Below, piece by piece: positions 1-13,175 of a DNA stretch of 64,000 bases. The notes under the pieces are model-generated. The model saw nothing but the letters and a program-made list of their open reading frames with translations. It did not search any database and was not told the DNA's origin. Position numbers and translations under genes: made by a program. The stretch comes from Pratylenchus scribneri (Eukaryota; Nematoda; Chromadorea; Rhabditida; Pratylenchidae). The stretch is taken from assembly GCA_030063045.1 (NCBI GenBank), contig JAQSEB010000221.1, positions 102,501 through 166,500 on the forward strand, given 5' to 3'. Position 1 is the first letter of the stretch, and every line of letters begins with the position of its first letter.

Positions 1-117
1 AATCTGGAGGTCAGCGACGCATCGGTAGCGACCGCATAAGCTGAATGCAAGCCAGATACGCTAGCTCTGTCCGTTTCCATCTCATCGGTTTCACGTCCTC
101 TTTAACTCTCTCTTCAA

Positions 118-163
<46 letters not shown>

Positions 164-490
164 GTGGTCATATTCAGTCTTAGATGAAGTTTACCACCCG
201 CTTTGAGCTGCGATCCCAAACAACCCGACTCCAAGGCATACGAAAATGTGCTAGCCAGCAGATCCATTGTACAGGTCTTGCACCTTCTTTGGAGCCCCAG
301 TCAAGGGAAACTTGAACGGATCGGCCAACACAAGCTCGCAACCTATACGCTACACCTCATTGTGCCAGGGGCACAACGATTTAGCGCTGGACTCTTCCCA
401 GTTCACTCGCCGTTACTACGGGAATCCTTGTTAGTTTCTTTTCCTCCGCTTACTGATATGCTTAAGTTCAGCGGGTATTCACGTCTGAGT
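1..490 (-). rRNA. 28S rRNA, 5' part (cut by window edge)
   Basis: The minus strand carries the conserved start of eukaryotic large-subunit rRNA: the stretch around 440-480 reads, in reverse complement, CCGCTGAACTTAAGCATAT, the standard 28S 5' signature. The gene runs off the left window edge, so only about 490 nt are present. The exact 5' end is estimated from the signature, not mapped. Confidence 0.93.
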
Positions 491-759
491 TCAGGTCGAA
501 AATTCAATGTAGTGAGTGAAAAAAAACACACAAACACTCAAAGTCACACACAAATACCCACACATGGTTTGGCCAGATGCGATTCGAGAGGTGTCTGCCC
601 CGATGAACACTAGACTATTGTTTAGTAATCCCAATTACTAAGTCGAGTGCTCTACCCCGCATCACACCAACAGTGTGCAACTTTTGCATGAATAATAGCA
701 ACACTTCACAGGCAATTAGTGAAGCTATCTCTGTTTTATACGCATTTATATGCGTTTTA
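491..759 (-). other. ITS2
   Basis: Spacer between the 5.8S and 28S genes. It contains a CA/ACACA-rich patch around 525-565. Open frames here are not genes. Boundaries are approximate. Confidence 0.85.
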
Positions 760-916
760 GGGTTTACGACCCTGAACCAGGCGTACCAAGGGATAAGACT
801 CCCATGGTGCAATGTGCATTCGAAGCTTTTGTGTTCAAGGTTTCTGCAGTTCACACTATTTATCGCAGTTAGCTGCGTTCTTCATCGACCCACGAGCCGA
901 GTGATCCACCGATAAG
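760..916 (-). rRNA. 5.8S rRNA
   Basis: In reverse complement the block has the conserved 5.8S motifs GGTGGATCACTCGGCTCGTG (near 890-912), GATGAAGAACGCAG, TGAACTGCAGAAACC, and the 3' part ending near GGTTCAGGGTCGTAAACCC. Size about 155 nt, in the expected place between ITS1 and ITS2. Confidence 0.93.
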
Positions 917-1313
917 ACTAGAATTTTTCATTTGTCATAAAAAAAATATTGGAAAAAATGGGGTGCTGGCGTCCCACACACAATAAATGGGCTCATCAAG
1001 TCTTAAGCCATGCATACACACACACCGTATACAGGCCCTACCGCATTGCCTCATCACAGCCACGGACGAAGACGACTGCTCAGCAACACATAGACACCAG
1101 CAGAAGCCGTTTTCTTGACCGCTCCATCGCAAAAGCCATCAAAACACCGATGGAACCACACAGCTCACTTGTGCGGTTAAGCGGAAAGTCGCCGTATGTG
1201 CCGGCACACAACTGTGCACACACAACTCGCACTCACACAAAACTCATCGCACACATCTGATGAGGAGTGCTCCATAACAAAAACAAGTTTGACCATACAT
1301 TTTGGTACGAATG
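917..1313 (-). other. ITS1
   Basis: Spacer of about 400 bp between 18S and 5.8S, with CA-rich microsatellite-like patches near 1010-1030 and 1195-1255. No coding content is supported. Confidence 0.85.
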
Positions 1314-1466
1314 TAATGATCCAGCAGCAGGTTCACCTACAGCTACCTTGTTACGACTTTTGCCCGGTTCAAGCCACTGCGATTAAATTGGTTCCCACCA
1401 ATAAGCAGGCCCGAAAGACTGCAAATCAGCGGTCCCCAAGTTTCTCGAAATGGCTCAGTCCCGGGC

Positions 1467-1501
<35 letters not shown>

Positions 1502-1936
1502 ATCAACGCGAGTTGATGACTCGCAATTACTTGGAATTCCTCGTTCACGGAAAATAATTGCAATTTCCGATCCCAATCACGGCAAATTTTCAATGGTTTA
1601 CCAACTCCTTTCGGAGGAGGACAAGCACGCTGATTTTGCCAGTGTAGCGCGCGTGCAGCCCCGGACATCTAAGGGCATCACAGACCTGTTATTGCTCAAT
1701 TTCGTGCGGCTAAACACCGAAAATCCCTCTAAGAAGTCATGCACACAGAGACAATGCGCCGACTATTTAGTAGGCCAGAGTCTCGCTCGTTATCGGAATA
1801 AACCAGACAAATCGCTCCACGAACTAAGAACGGCCATGCACCACCATCCACCGAATCATGAAAAAGCTATCAATCTGTCAATCCTTACGGTGTCCGGGCC
1901 GGGTGAGTTTTCCCGTGTTGAGTCAAATTAAGCCGC

Positions 1937-1985
<49 letters not shown>

Positions 1986-3118
1986 TTTGCAACCATACTT
2001 CCCCCGGAACCGGAAGACTTTCGTTTCCGGGAAGCTCCCCACCAGGGCAAGAATTCCGCCGGCGGATCGCTAGTTGGCATCGTTTACGGTCAGAACTAGG
2101 GCGGTATCTGATCGCCTTCGAACCTCTGACTTTCGTTCTTGATTAATGAAGACATTCTTGGCAAATGCTTTCGCTGTAGTTCGTCTTGCTACGGTCCAAG
2201 AATTTCACCTCTCACGTAGCAATACGAATGCCCCCGTTTGTCTCTGTTAACCATTATCTCAGTCTATAAAACCAATAAAATAGAACCGAAATCCTCTTCT
2301 ATTATTCCATGCACGAACATTCAAGCGAAACGCCTGTTTAGAGCACTCTGATTTGTTCAAAGTAAACTTGCAGCAACGGACACTGCACCCCGCGAGAGGC
2401 ACTGAGCCGTAAAACTGCAGGAAAGCCGACAATAACCAGTACGCATCCGAAGATGGACCAGTCTGTCGGCACAGATCCAACTACGAGCTTTTTAACCGCA
2501 GCAATAATTCTATGCATTTTGCGAGCTGGAATTACCGCGGCTGCTGGCACCAGGCTTGCCCTCGCATAGATACTCGTTAAAGAGTTTAAATTGTACCCAT
2601 TCCGATGACCGGCCTCTGTTGAGAACGGTCTCGTTATTTCTCGTCACTACCTCCTCAAATTGTTCTGAGAGTGGGTAATTTGCGCGCCTGCTGCCATCCT
2701 TAGACGTAGTGGCCATTTCTCAGGCCCCTTCTCCGGAGTCGAACCCTGATCCTCCGTTACCCGTCACCACCATGGTAGTCAATGACAGTACCATCGAAAG
2801 TTGATAAGGCAGATACTTGAAAGACACGTCGCCGGTACAAGACCATGCGATCAGCTTAGTTATTCTGAGTCAACATTGAGCGGCCGAAGCCGCATGGTTT
2901 TGTTCTAATAAATGCGTTCTTCCCTTTCGGGTTGGAACTTTGGTGCGTGTATTAGCTCTAGAATTACCACAGTTATCCAAGTAGGATGTCAAGATCAAGT
3001 AAATTATAGCTGTTGTAATGAGCCGTTCGCGGTTTCACGCTTCAGAGCGTTTATACTTATACATGCATGGCTTAATCTTTGAAATGAACACATCAGTTCA
3101 GGCAGGATCAACCAGATA
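1314..3118 (-). rRNA. 18S rRNA, complete
   Basis: Full-length small-subunit rRNA of about 1,805 nt. Its 3' end is marked by the reverse complement of GTAGGTGAACCTGC followed by GGATCATTA at 1314. Its 5' end is the reverse complement of TATCTGGTTGATCCTGCC at 3118. It is the only complete 18S in the window; two truncated copies sharing its 5' portion lie at 7463-8817 and 12702-13175. Confidence 0.95.
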
Positions 3119-5387
3119 ACTGGCTTTCAGCTGGCACCACCTAACACCGGGTAGTGCAGCCTTTCATATAATTGATTCACAATTATACTTGCGATCTTAT
3201 GAGTGCACCAATCAGCGCCAAGAGCAGCATATAACGGGGCAAGACAAACATTTTGTCGTCCCACAACCAAACCCATAGCCGCACGCACATTAGCTCCAAC
3301 TCATGGAAATTGTGAACGCGCCACCATAGACAATACTCAAACAATCGAGTTACTTGTTCCTCTGGCTAATAGAGCCAGTGGTTTCAGTTTGCCTTTATAG
3401 GTTTAAGTGCGGTTCATTCCAAAAAGTTAGGGATGTCACCACACACATCTCAACCAAATGTGTGCACTCAAATCGCCAGCCAAACATTGACACAATTTTC
3501 ACAGCCAGCTCACAGTCTGTGGATTTGCGTCGTAGGCCTCCTCTTTCTTCCAAATTCCCAAATGGCTTGATACTCTAGTTCTTTCAATTCCACTTTCTCA
3601 TTCACATATAACGCCAAAGACGTTATTTTTTAATTCATAATTCTCACCACATAAAATATTTAATGCACATTCAGTGCATTTTCTCGATATGTCCTTAAGA
3701 GCCACTTTGCCTTTAAATGTGAAAGCTATTTCCGAATAGCCCTCTAGCAAATTCAGCCCGCTAGACACCATCCAGTAGACTTCTTTTACATTCTATTTTA
3801 TTTCAACCAATTTCTCTCTCTTTCGATTAAGTCTTGTCTGACCCATCCATCATCAACTCCCTCTCGAAGAGGGCGCTATACGAAAAATAAAACAACCACC
3901 TGCTCAGTGGTCTTTTGTTATCCCAATTATTTTATGCATTGCCAATCACCGTTCCAACTTGTCCTCAATTATATTGTCATAACTCATCAAAAACGGGACT
4001 ATTATTAATGTTTTTGCTACAAAATTAAAGAGCAGATTCATGGCTATCTAATGATATCGAAATTATTTAGATTGGTTCAGAAATTATGAAGTTATGCTCA
4101 AAAAACCATTAAAAATGACATTTAATCTGCATTAGTGAATTCAATCGTTTTTCGGGCCATTACCCATCAGTTCTGAATCATTTTGTATAAAATTAATATT
4201 ATTAGATAGCCAACAGTCTATTCTTTAATTATTTTGATAATAAAAATATAAAAATTGATTCAGTTCTTAATGAGAAATTTTAAAACAGAATAGTCATTTA
4301 TTGCCGAAAAATGTACGAGCTATATTAATTTTTATAATAAACATCCATTTCTCTTTTTTTCGTCTCGGGTGCACACCGGCTGTCAGTAAACATCCATTTC
4401 TCTTTTTTACTTCTTTAGTATATACGCCGGCTGTCTATAAAAATCATATTTCTCCTCTCTTACTTCTACCAGTGTTTAGGCCGGCTGTCAATAAAAATTC
4501 TATTTCTCCTCTCTTACTTCTACCAGTGTTTAGGCCGGCTGTCAATAAAATTCTATTTCTCCTCTCTTACTTCAACCAGTGTTTAGGCCGGCTGGCAATA
4601 AAAATTCATTTCTCCTTGCTTACTTCTTCCAGTATTTAGGCCGGCTGTCCATAAAACATTTTTTCTTTTTTACTTCTTCCAGTATTTAGGCCGGCTGGCA
4701 ATAAAAATTCATTTCTTCTGTTTTCCTTTTTCTAGTGTTAAATTGCAATAAGTTGCCACGCAATTTATGTGGAATCTTTACTTTTTCAAATTCATCAAGT
4801 CATATAATTTTTGAACAATTACTCCGGGAAATAATTGTAGCATTATTGAACTTATCTGGAGGAAGCGAATAGTTTATATGTAAACACAATCCCTCTTAAC
4901 CTAACTTTCATTAGCACCCAATTGTCCATACACCCTTTATATTTATAGCGAATTTGAACCGAAATTGATGCGGAATCTTCGCATATTGTTGTTATTCAGA
5001 CCAATGTCATAGACTCTCGCATCGCCTTTGATCACAAATTCAGAGTATTTGAAATCCGAAAATCAAAAATGACTTGTGTAAAATTGAAATTTTCTTCTGC
5101 TTTTATTCAATTAATTCTATGTTTATAAAAGATGTTTATTTAAAATTAAAACAAATTAAAAAGTAAAACAAGATGAATTTAAATGAGAAGAAAATGATGA
5201 TAAAATTGACAAAAAAAGATGAAAAAATTGACAAATAAAAAAAAATAAAATGAAATAAGAAATTGATTGTTGGGCTACAAAATTCTAATTTATGTAGAGA
5301 GAAATTAAAATCGATTAAAATTAAATTTGTATATTTTAAATCCCGTTTTATTTGTTTGTTTTTTAATTTTGTGTTTTGATTCAAAAT
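3119..5387. other. rDNA external/intergenic spacer joined to cyclin T 3' flank (unit 1)
   Basis: About 2.27 kb between the 18S 5' end and the stop codon of the nearest cyclin T last exon. It should hold the 5' ETS and the RNA polymerase I promoter, but I cannot place either. It contains a minisatellite (4338-4715) and then AT-rich DNA. It recurs at 8818 and 13176 with almost no change: A at 3275 versus G in the other two copies is the only difference I noticed. The border between true IGS and cyclin T flank is not visible, because all three copies share the whole block. Confidence 0.7.
4338..4715. repeat. IGS minisatellite, about 55-60 bp unit (copy 1)
   Basis: Seven to eight tandem degenerate copies built on the core TTTAGGCCGGCTGTCAATAA followed by a pyrimidine-rich stretch. 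The same array sits at about 10037-10414 and 14395-14772. The open frame across it is an artefact of the repeat. Confidence 0.85.
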
Positions 5388-7428
5388 TCAAATAACTTCG
5401 CCATCTTCCAGCTCATTTTCGGGAGGAGGCGGCGGTGGCGGCGGCTGAGGATGAACATTGCCATTGGGCGAAGGTGGTGGAAGTGGTGGCTTTTCAGCGC
5501 CAGCAGCAAAATTCGACATCATCTCCGTCGATTGCTTCTCCTGTTTCATTTCTTTCTGCAACTGTTGAAAATTAAAAAGCAATTAATATATTTTATTTTT
5601 AAAATATAAATATCGCTAACGGACAGCCCTACAATTTGCCTAATTACTTTTGAACTATAGGAGAAAAATTTTTGTTTTGCCTATAGAGGGGAAAAGATAT
5701 TTTGCCATAGGGAATAAAAAGTTAAGTTTTACCCAAAGGAGGGAAAAGACTCTTTGGAAAAATTGGATAAGCAAAAGGCGAATTTTTCTTCCTCCTATAG
5801 GCAAGAGGGGTTACTTTTCTTTAGGCAAAAATTAATTTTTTTTCTCTTGGCAAATTATATGAAAAAAAAAATTCAGAAATTTTAATGAGAATAGTAGCAA
5901 GGTGATTGCCCCGTTCCTAGAAGAACCCGAAGCAAAGCAAAGTGTAACTATTAAAATAATTTTTCCTTTCTTATTATAGGCAAAAATTAACTTTTTTTTC
6001 ACCCAAAGGCAGAATTTGGTTCGTCAGTTAGAAATTAAATTAAAACTTTTCTTTAGGTAGAAAAGAAAGGGTTTTGAGCCCTTAAATTGTTTATTTTTCA
6101 GCATGAAATCAGGAAAATTGTCCATGATTTTATAGGCTAATTAATTGGAATTCGAAAAATCCACCTGAAAAACAATTCTTGGATGTTTTTGTGGCAACAA
6201 TTGATCCGCGCCATGTTTGCGCTGCTTTTGTTGCTCCATTTGGACAGAAGGAGTGTTGCTGCTGCTGGATGAGGGGATGCCATTCAAGTAAATTTTTGAG
6301 CTGCCTCCTTCCGCCGGTCGATGATGATGATGGTTTTGATGATGATTGCTACTTCCACTGCTGCTTCGATGATGATGATGCTTTCCATCACTCTTTTCCC
6401 TGTGAAAATATTACCAAATTATTCTCTAAATTCCTCTATTCTTCGTTCCGACCACAAAGAATTTTTGACAACTTTGGCCGCTGATGCCCTAAGGCCTAAG
6501 GTCATAGGTGAACTGAACTTTACCAGAGACATTTCCCATTTAGTAATCTTACTCCGAATAAAACACCATCCCACCATTTCACTTTTATATCAATTAATTA
6601 ATATGTTACGGTTATAGCTTATTAGAGGCAATCTTGAAAATTGGACCTTCTGCTGGAATTGTTCGGGCCTTTAGCTGGACAATTTTGAATTTTGGAAATC
6701 TCGACCTCTAGACTTTGTATAGGTTTAAAAATAGGCTCATTCGATTCGGAATGGTCGATTTAGTGTCAAAGAAATTTAATTTCCAGACAGGAATAATTTG
6801 TCTTAAAAGTTGAATCTTTGTTTAAAACTCAAATTGGTTTACTAACTTTTTATATCCTAGACGAGTAGAATAAGCATATTCTCGCAAATTTACGAAATAT
6901 AGAAGTCTGAAATTCCCAAGATTGCCCTACTAAAGACCTGCTGGACAATTCCGGAATTTCCAAGATTGCTGGCAATAAATAAAATGTTTCCCTTTTCCCT
7001 CAATATTTATTTAATTAATTCACACCTCTTCATTTCCATCTTAATAAAATAACTCCGAAATGTTTTGCTTTTATTCGAAGGTCTCTAGGGTCTAGGCTAG
7101 GCAGGGGACTAAATGCTAAGATCTCGGAAACCTATTGGCAATCTGGAACCTCTGAAACCTTCCAAACCAAAATCCCATATCCCAATTCCCTCAATTTTAT
7201 CCCTAGTAAATTTGTGAAGTCCGGATTCTCACCTGTGCTGCTGCTGGTGTTGGCCATGTTGATGATGAGATCGCTCTTTGCTGCTGCTGCTGTGTTGTTG
7301 TTGCGAATGTGATGAGCCATGAGATCGATGATGATTTAGGCCGGTGTTACTTTTGCTCTCATTGCTTCTTTCCTTTTCTATACTTTTCTTTCTCTGCTGA
7401 TCCTTCTCCTTCTTTTTCTTCTCAACTA
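5388..7428 (-). pseudogene. Partial cyclin T copy 1 (last three exons, divergent)
   Basis: Contains counterparts of cyclin T exon 16 (5388-5561, ending EDGEVI and stop), exon 15 (about 6165-6399, His-rich) and exon 14 (about 7233-7427, Lys/Ser/His-rich). There is no upstream gene body: at 7463 the sequence switches into 18S. Up to about 6297 it matches copies 2 and 3. From about 6298 it diverges by many substitutions and indels, and the foldback element found in copy 3 at 16640-17320 is absent. It therefore looks like a piece from another allele or homoeologue. Exon frames stay open, but without a start or cyclin box it cannot encode cyclin T. Confidence 0.8.
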
Positions 7429-7462
7429 AAAATTATATAATTTTTATTTTTACTTTTTAATT

Positions 7463-7635
7463 TATTTAGTAGGCCAGAGTCTCGCTCGTTATCGGAATAA
7501 ACCAGACAAATCGCTCCACGAACTAAGAACGGCCATGCACCACCATCCACCGAATCATGAAAAAGCTATCAATCTGTCAATCCTTACGGTGTCCGGGCCG
7601 GGTGAGTTTTCCCGTGTTGAGTCAAATTAAGCCGC

Positions 7636-7684
<49 letters not shown>

Positions 7685-8817
7685 TTTGCAACCATACTTC
7701 CCCCGGAACCGGAAGACTTTCGTTTCCGGGAAGCTCCCCACCAGGGCAAGAATTCCGCCGGCGGATCGCTAGTTGGCATCGTTTACGGTCAGAACTAGGG
7801 CGGTATCTGATCGCCTTCGAACCTCTGACTTTCGTTCTTGATTAATGAAGACATTCTTGGCAAATGCTTTCGCTGTAGTTCGTCTTGCTACGGTCCAAGA
7901 ATTTCACCTCTCACGTAGCAATACGAATGCCCCCGTTTGTCTCTGTTAACCATTATCTCAGTCTATAAAACCAATAAAATAGAACCGAAATCCTCTTCTA
8001 TTATTCCATGCACGAACATTCAAGCGAAACGCCTGTTTAGAGCACTCTGATTTGTTCAAAGTAAACTTGCAGCAACGGACACTGCACCCCGCGAGAGGCA
8101 CTGAGCCGTAAAACTGCAGGAAAGCCGACAATAACCAGTACGCATCCGAAGATGGACCAGTCTGTCGGCACAGATCCAACTACGAGCTTTTTAACCGCAG
8201 CAATAATTCTATGCATTTTGCGAGCTGGAATTACCGCGGCTGCTGGCACCAGGCTTGCCCTCGCATAGATACTCGTTAAAGAGTTTAAATTGTACCCATT
8301 CCGATGACCGGCCTCTGTTGAGAACGGTCTCGTTATTTCTCGTCACTACCTCCTCAAATTGTTCTGAGAGTGGGTAATTTGCGCGCCTGCTGCCATCCTT
8401 AGACGTAGTGGCCATTTCTCAGGCCCCTTCTCCGGAGTCGAACCCTGATCCTCCGTTACCCGTCACCACCATGGTAGTCAATGACAGTACCATCGAAAGT
8501 TGATAAGGCAGATACTTGAAAGACACGTCGCCGGTACAAGACCATGCGATCAGCTTAGTTATTCTGAGTCAACATTGAGCGGCCGAAGCCGCATGGTTTT
8601 GTTCTAATAAATGCGTTCTTCCCTTTCGGGTTGGAACTTTGGTGCGTGTATTAGCTCTAGAATTACCACAGTTATCCAAGTAGGATGTCAAGATCAAGTA
8701 AATTATAGCTGTTGTAATGAGCCGTTCGCGGTTTCACGCTTCAGAGCGTTTATACTTATACATGCATGGCTTAATCTTTGAAATGAACACATCAGTTCAG
8801 GCAGGATCAACCAGATA
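7463..8817 (-). pseudogene. Truncated 18S rRNA, 5' 1,355 nt
   Basis: Identical as far as I can read to 1764-3118 of the complete 18S, at a constant offset of 5,699. The last ~450 nt of 18S are replaced by cyclin T intron sequence. The junction lies at 7463, in a TATTTAG stretch also present in the 18S. Confidence 0.92.
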
Positions 8818-11086
8818 ACTGGCTTTCAGCTGGCACCACCTAACACCGGGTAGTGCAGCCTTTCATATAATTGATTCACAATTATACTTGCGATCTTATG
8901 AGTGCACCAATCAGCGCCAAGAGCAGCATATAACGGGGCAAGACAAACATTTTGTCGTCCCACAACCAAACCCGTAGCCGCACGCACATTAGCTCCAACT
9001 CATGGAAATTGTGAACGCGCCACCATAGACAATACTCAAACAATCGAGTTACTTGTTCCTCTGGCTAATAGAGCCAGTGGTTTCAGTTTGCCTTTATAGG
9101 TTTAAGTGCGGTTCATTCCAAAAAGTTAGGGATGTCACCACACACATCTCAACCAAATGTGTGCACTCAAATCGCCAGCCAAACATTGACACAATTTTCA
9201 CAGCCAGCTCACAGTCTGTGGATTTGCGTCGTAGGCCTCCTCTTTCTTCCAAATTCCCAAATGGCTTGATACTCTAGTTCTTTCAATTCCACTTTCTCAT
9301 TCACATATAACGCCAAAGACGTTATTTTTTAATTCATAATTCTCACCACATAAAATATTTAATGCACATTCAGTGCATTTTCTCGATATGTCCTTAAGAG
9401 CCACTTTGCCTTTAAATGTGAAAGCTATTTCCGAATAGCCCTCTAGCAAATTCAGCCCGCTAGACACCATCCAGTAGACTTCTTTTACATTCTATTTTAT
9501 TTCAACCAATTTCTCTCTCTTTCGATTAAGTCTTGTCTGACCCATCCATCATCAACTCCCTCTCGAAGAGGGCGCTATACGAAAAATAAAACAACCACCT
9601 GCTCAGTGGTCTTTTGTTATCCCAATTATTTTATGCATTGCCAATCACCGTTCCAACTTGTCCTCAATTATATTGTCATAACTCATCAAAAACGGGACTA
9701 TTATTAATGTTTTTGCTACAAAATTAAAGAGCAGATTCATGGCTATCTAATGATATCGAAATTATTTAGATTGGTTCAGAAATTATGAAGTTATGCTCAA
9801 AAAACCATTAAAAATGACATTTAATCTGCATTAGTGAATTCAATCGTTTTTCGGGCCATTACCCATCAGTTCTGAATCATTTTGTATAAAATTAATATTA
9901 TTAGATAGCCAACAGTCTATTCTTTAATTATTTTGATAATAAAAATATAAAAATTGATTCAGTTCTTAATGAGAAATTTTAAAACAGAATAGTCATTTAT
10001 TGCCGAAAAATGTACGAGCTATATTAATTTTTATAATAAACATCCATTTCTCTTTTTTTCGTCTCGGGTGCACACCGGCTGTCAGTAAACATCCATTTCT
10101 CTTTTTTACTTCTTTAGTATATACGCCGGCTGTCTATAAAAATCATATTTCTCCTCTCTTACTTCTACCAGTGTTTAGGCCGGCTGTCAATAAAAATTCT
10201 ATTTCTCCTCTCTTACTTCTACCAGTGTTTAGGCCGGCTGTCAATAAAATTCTATTTCTCCTCTCTTACTTCAACCAGTGTTTAGGCCGGCTGGCAATAA
10301 AAATTCATTTCTCCTTGCTTACTTCTTCCAGTATTTAGGCCGGCTGTCCATAAAACATTTTTTCTTTTTTACTTCTTCCAGTATTTAGGCCGGCTGGCAA
10401 TAAAAATTCATTTCTTCTGTTTTCCTTTTTCTAGTGTTAAATTGCAATAAGTTGCCACGCAATTTATGTGGAATCTTTACTTTTTCAAATTCATCAAGTC
10501 ATATAATTTTTGAACAATTACTCCGGGAAATAATTGTAGCATTATTGAACTTATCTGGAGGAAGCGAATAGTTTATATGTAAACACAATCCCTCTTAACC
10601 TAACTTTCATTAGCACCCAATTGTCCATACACCCTTTATATTTATAGCGAATTTGAACCGAAATTGATGCGGAATCTTCGCATATTGTTGTTATTCAGAC
10701 CAATGTCATAGACTCTCGCATCGCCTTTGATCACAAATTCAGAGTATTTGAAATCCGAAAATCAAAAATGACTTGTGTAAAATTGAAATTTTCTTCTGCT
10801 TTTATTCAATTAATTCTATGTTTATAAAAGATGTTTATTTAAAATTAAAACAAATTAAAAAGTAAAACAAGATGAATTTAAATGAGAAGAAAATGATGAT
10901 AAAATTGACAAAAAAAGATGAAAAAATTGACAAATAAAAAAAAATAAAATGAAATAAGAAATTGATTGTTGGGCTACAAAATTCTAATTTATGTAGAGAG
11001 AAATTAAAATCGATTAAAATTAAATTTGTATATTTTAAATCCCGTTTTATTTGTTTGTTTTTTAATTTTGTGTTTTGATTCAAAAT
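8818..11086. other. rDNA spacer joined to cyclin T 3' flank (unit 2)
   Basis: Second copy of the 3119-5387 block at offset 5,699, including the minisatellite at about 10037-10414. No genes supported. Confidence 0.75.
10037..10414. repeat. IGS minisatellite (copy 2)
   Basis: Same array as at 4338-4715, carried along in the second composite unit. Confidence 0.85.
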
Positions 11087-12098
11087 TCAAATAACTTCGC
11101 CATCTTCCAGCTCATTTTCGGGAGGAGGCGGCGGTGGCGGCGGCTGAGGATGAACATTGCCATTGGGCGAAGGTGGTGGAAGTGGTGGCTTTTCAGCGCC
11201 AGCAGCAAAATTCGACATCATCTCCGTCGATTGCTTCTCCTGTTTCATTTCTTTCTGCAACTGTTGAAAATTAAAAAGCAATTAATATATTTTATTTTTA
11301 AAATATAAATATCGCTAACGGACAGCCCTACAATTTGCCTAATTACTTTTGAACTATAGGAGAAAAATTTTTGTTTTGCCTATAGAGGGGAAAAGATATT
11401 TTGCCATAGGGAATAAAAAGTTAAGTTTTACCCAAAGGAGGGAAAAGACTCTTTGGAAAAATTGGATAAGCAAAAGGCGAATTTTTCTTCCTCCTATAGG
11501 CAAGAGGGGTTACTTTTCTTTAGGCAAAAATTAATTTTTTTTCTCTTGGCAAATTATATGAAAAAAAAAATTCAGAAATTTTAATGAGAATAGTAGCAAG
11601 GTGATTGCCCCGTTCCTAGAAGAACCCGAAGCAAAGCAAAGTGTAACTATTAAAATAATTTTTCCTTTCTTATTATAGGCAAAAATTAACTTTTTTTTCA
11701 CCCAAAGGCAGAATTTGGTTCGTCAGTTAGAAATTAAATTAAAACTTTTCTTTAGGTAGAAAAGAAAGGGTTTTGAGCCCTTAAATTGTTTATTTTTCAG
11801 CATGAAATCAGGAAAATTGTCCATGATTTTATAGGCTAATTAATTGGAATTCGAAAAATCCACCTGAAAAACAATTCTTGGATGTTTTTGTGGCAACAAT
11901 TGATCCGCGCCATGTTTGCGCTGCTTTTGTTGCTCCATTTGGACAGAAGGAGTGTTGCTGCTGCTGGATGAGGGGATGCCATTCAAGTAAATTTTTGTAC
12001 TGCCTCCTTCCGCCGGTCGATGATGATGATGGTTTTGATGATGACTGCTACTTCCACTGCTGCTTCGATGATGATGATGCTTTCCATCACTCTTTTCC
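11087..12098 (-). pseudogene. Partial cyclin T copy 2 (last two exons)
   Basis: Counterparts of cyclin T exon 16 (11087-11260) and exon 15 (11864-12098), identical in reading to the complete gene at offset 4,358. Intron sequence continues to 12701, including the left half of the GCGGCC foldback element. It is then cut at 12702 by a junction into 18S. No 5' exons or start codon are attached. Confidence 0.85.
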
Positions 12099-12289
12099 CT
12101 GAATATTAACAAATTATTTTCAAAATTACTCTATTTTTTGTTCCGACCACAAAGAATTTTTGACAACTTTGGCCACCGATGCCCTATGGTCATAGGTCAA
12201 CTTTACTAGAGACATTTCCCAATTAGTAATCCTTCCCCGAATAAAAAACCTTCCATTCCTTTCATTTTTATATGATTTCTAGGATGAAT

Positions 12290-12480
12290 TTTTTGGTGTG
12301 GCGAAATTTGCGGCCCTTACCAAAAACGAATTTTGCGGCCCGAACATTGCGGCTTCGAATATTGCGGCCCGAAATTTGCGGCTCCGAATATTGCGGTCCC
12401 GAATTTTGCGGCCCTTACCAAAAACGTAATTTGCGGCCCGAATTTTGCGGCTTTTACCAAAAAATGATTTTAAAAAAATA
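12290..12480. repeat. Left arm of GCGGCC foldback element (copy 2)
   Basis: Short degenerate repeats of TTGCGGCCCTTACCAAAAACG type. They match the left arm of the complete element at 16640-17320. The right arm is missing because the unit ends at 12702. Confidence 0.75.
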
Positions 12481-12701
12481 ATATAGTGACACAAAGTGTA
12501 AAATTATAGAAAAGATAAATTTTTATCCATAAAAATATAATTTACCTACCGAATCAAATTCACTTCACTCAATAATTATTTTACCCTTAAGAAGGCATTT
12601 GGGTTAGGTTGCCTTTAAGATCGGGCTCAACATTCAGGAAAAGAGAAAAAAAGTAAAATAATATTAAAAATTAATTTCCGGACATTAGCGTGATTATTTT
12701 A

Positions 12702-13175
12702 CACTACCTCCTCAAATTGTTCTGAGAGTGGGTAATTTGCGCGCCTGCTGCCATCCTTAGACGTAGTGGCCATTTCTCAGGCCCCTTCTCCGGAGTCGAA
12801 CCCTGATCCTCCGTTACCCGTCACCACCATGGTAGTCAATGACAGTACCATCGAAAGTTGATAAGGCAGATACTTGAAAGACACGTCGCCGGTACAAGAC
12901 CATGCGATCAGCTTAGTTATTCTGAGTCAACATTGAGCGGCCGAAGCCGCATGGTTTTGTTCTAATAAATGCGTTCTTCCCTTTCGGGTTGGAACTTTGG
13001 TGCGTGTATTAGCTCTAGAATTACCACAGTTATCCAAGTAGGATGTCAAGATCAAGTAAATTATAGCTGTTGTAATGAGCCGTTCGCGGTTTCACGCTTC
13101 AGAGCGTTTATACTTATACATGCATGGCTTAATCTTTGAAATGAACACATCAGTTCAGGCAGGATCAACCAGATA
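12702..13175 (-). pseudogene. Truncated 18S rRNA, 5' 474 nt
   Basis: Matches 2645-3118 of the complete 18S at offset 10,057. The breakpoint shows a 4-bp microhomology, CACT, between the cyclin T intron (compare 17060-17063) and 18S (2645-2648). This suggests end-joining or template switching. Confidence 0.92.

Noticed and set aside
203..3118. Many open frames of 65-136 codons within the rDNA
   Set aside because: They overlap 28S, ITS, 5.8S and 18S and recur unchanged in the truncated 18S copies; they are rRNA by-products.
4301..4639. 112-codon frame in the spacer, present three times
   Set aside because: It is made by the minisatellite with a hydrophobic repetitive product; no coding signal beyond the repeat.
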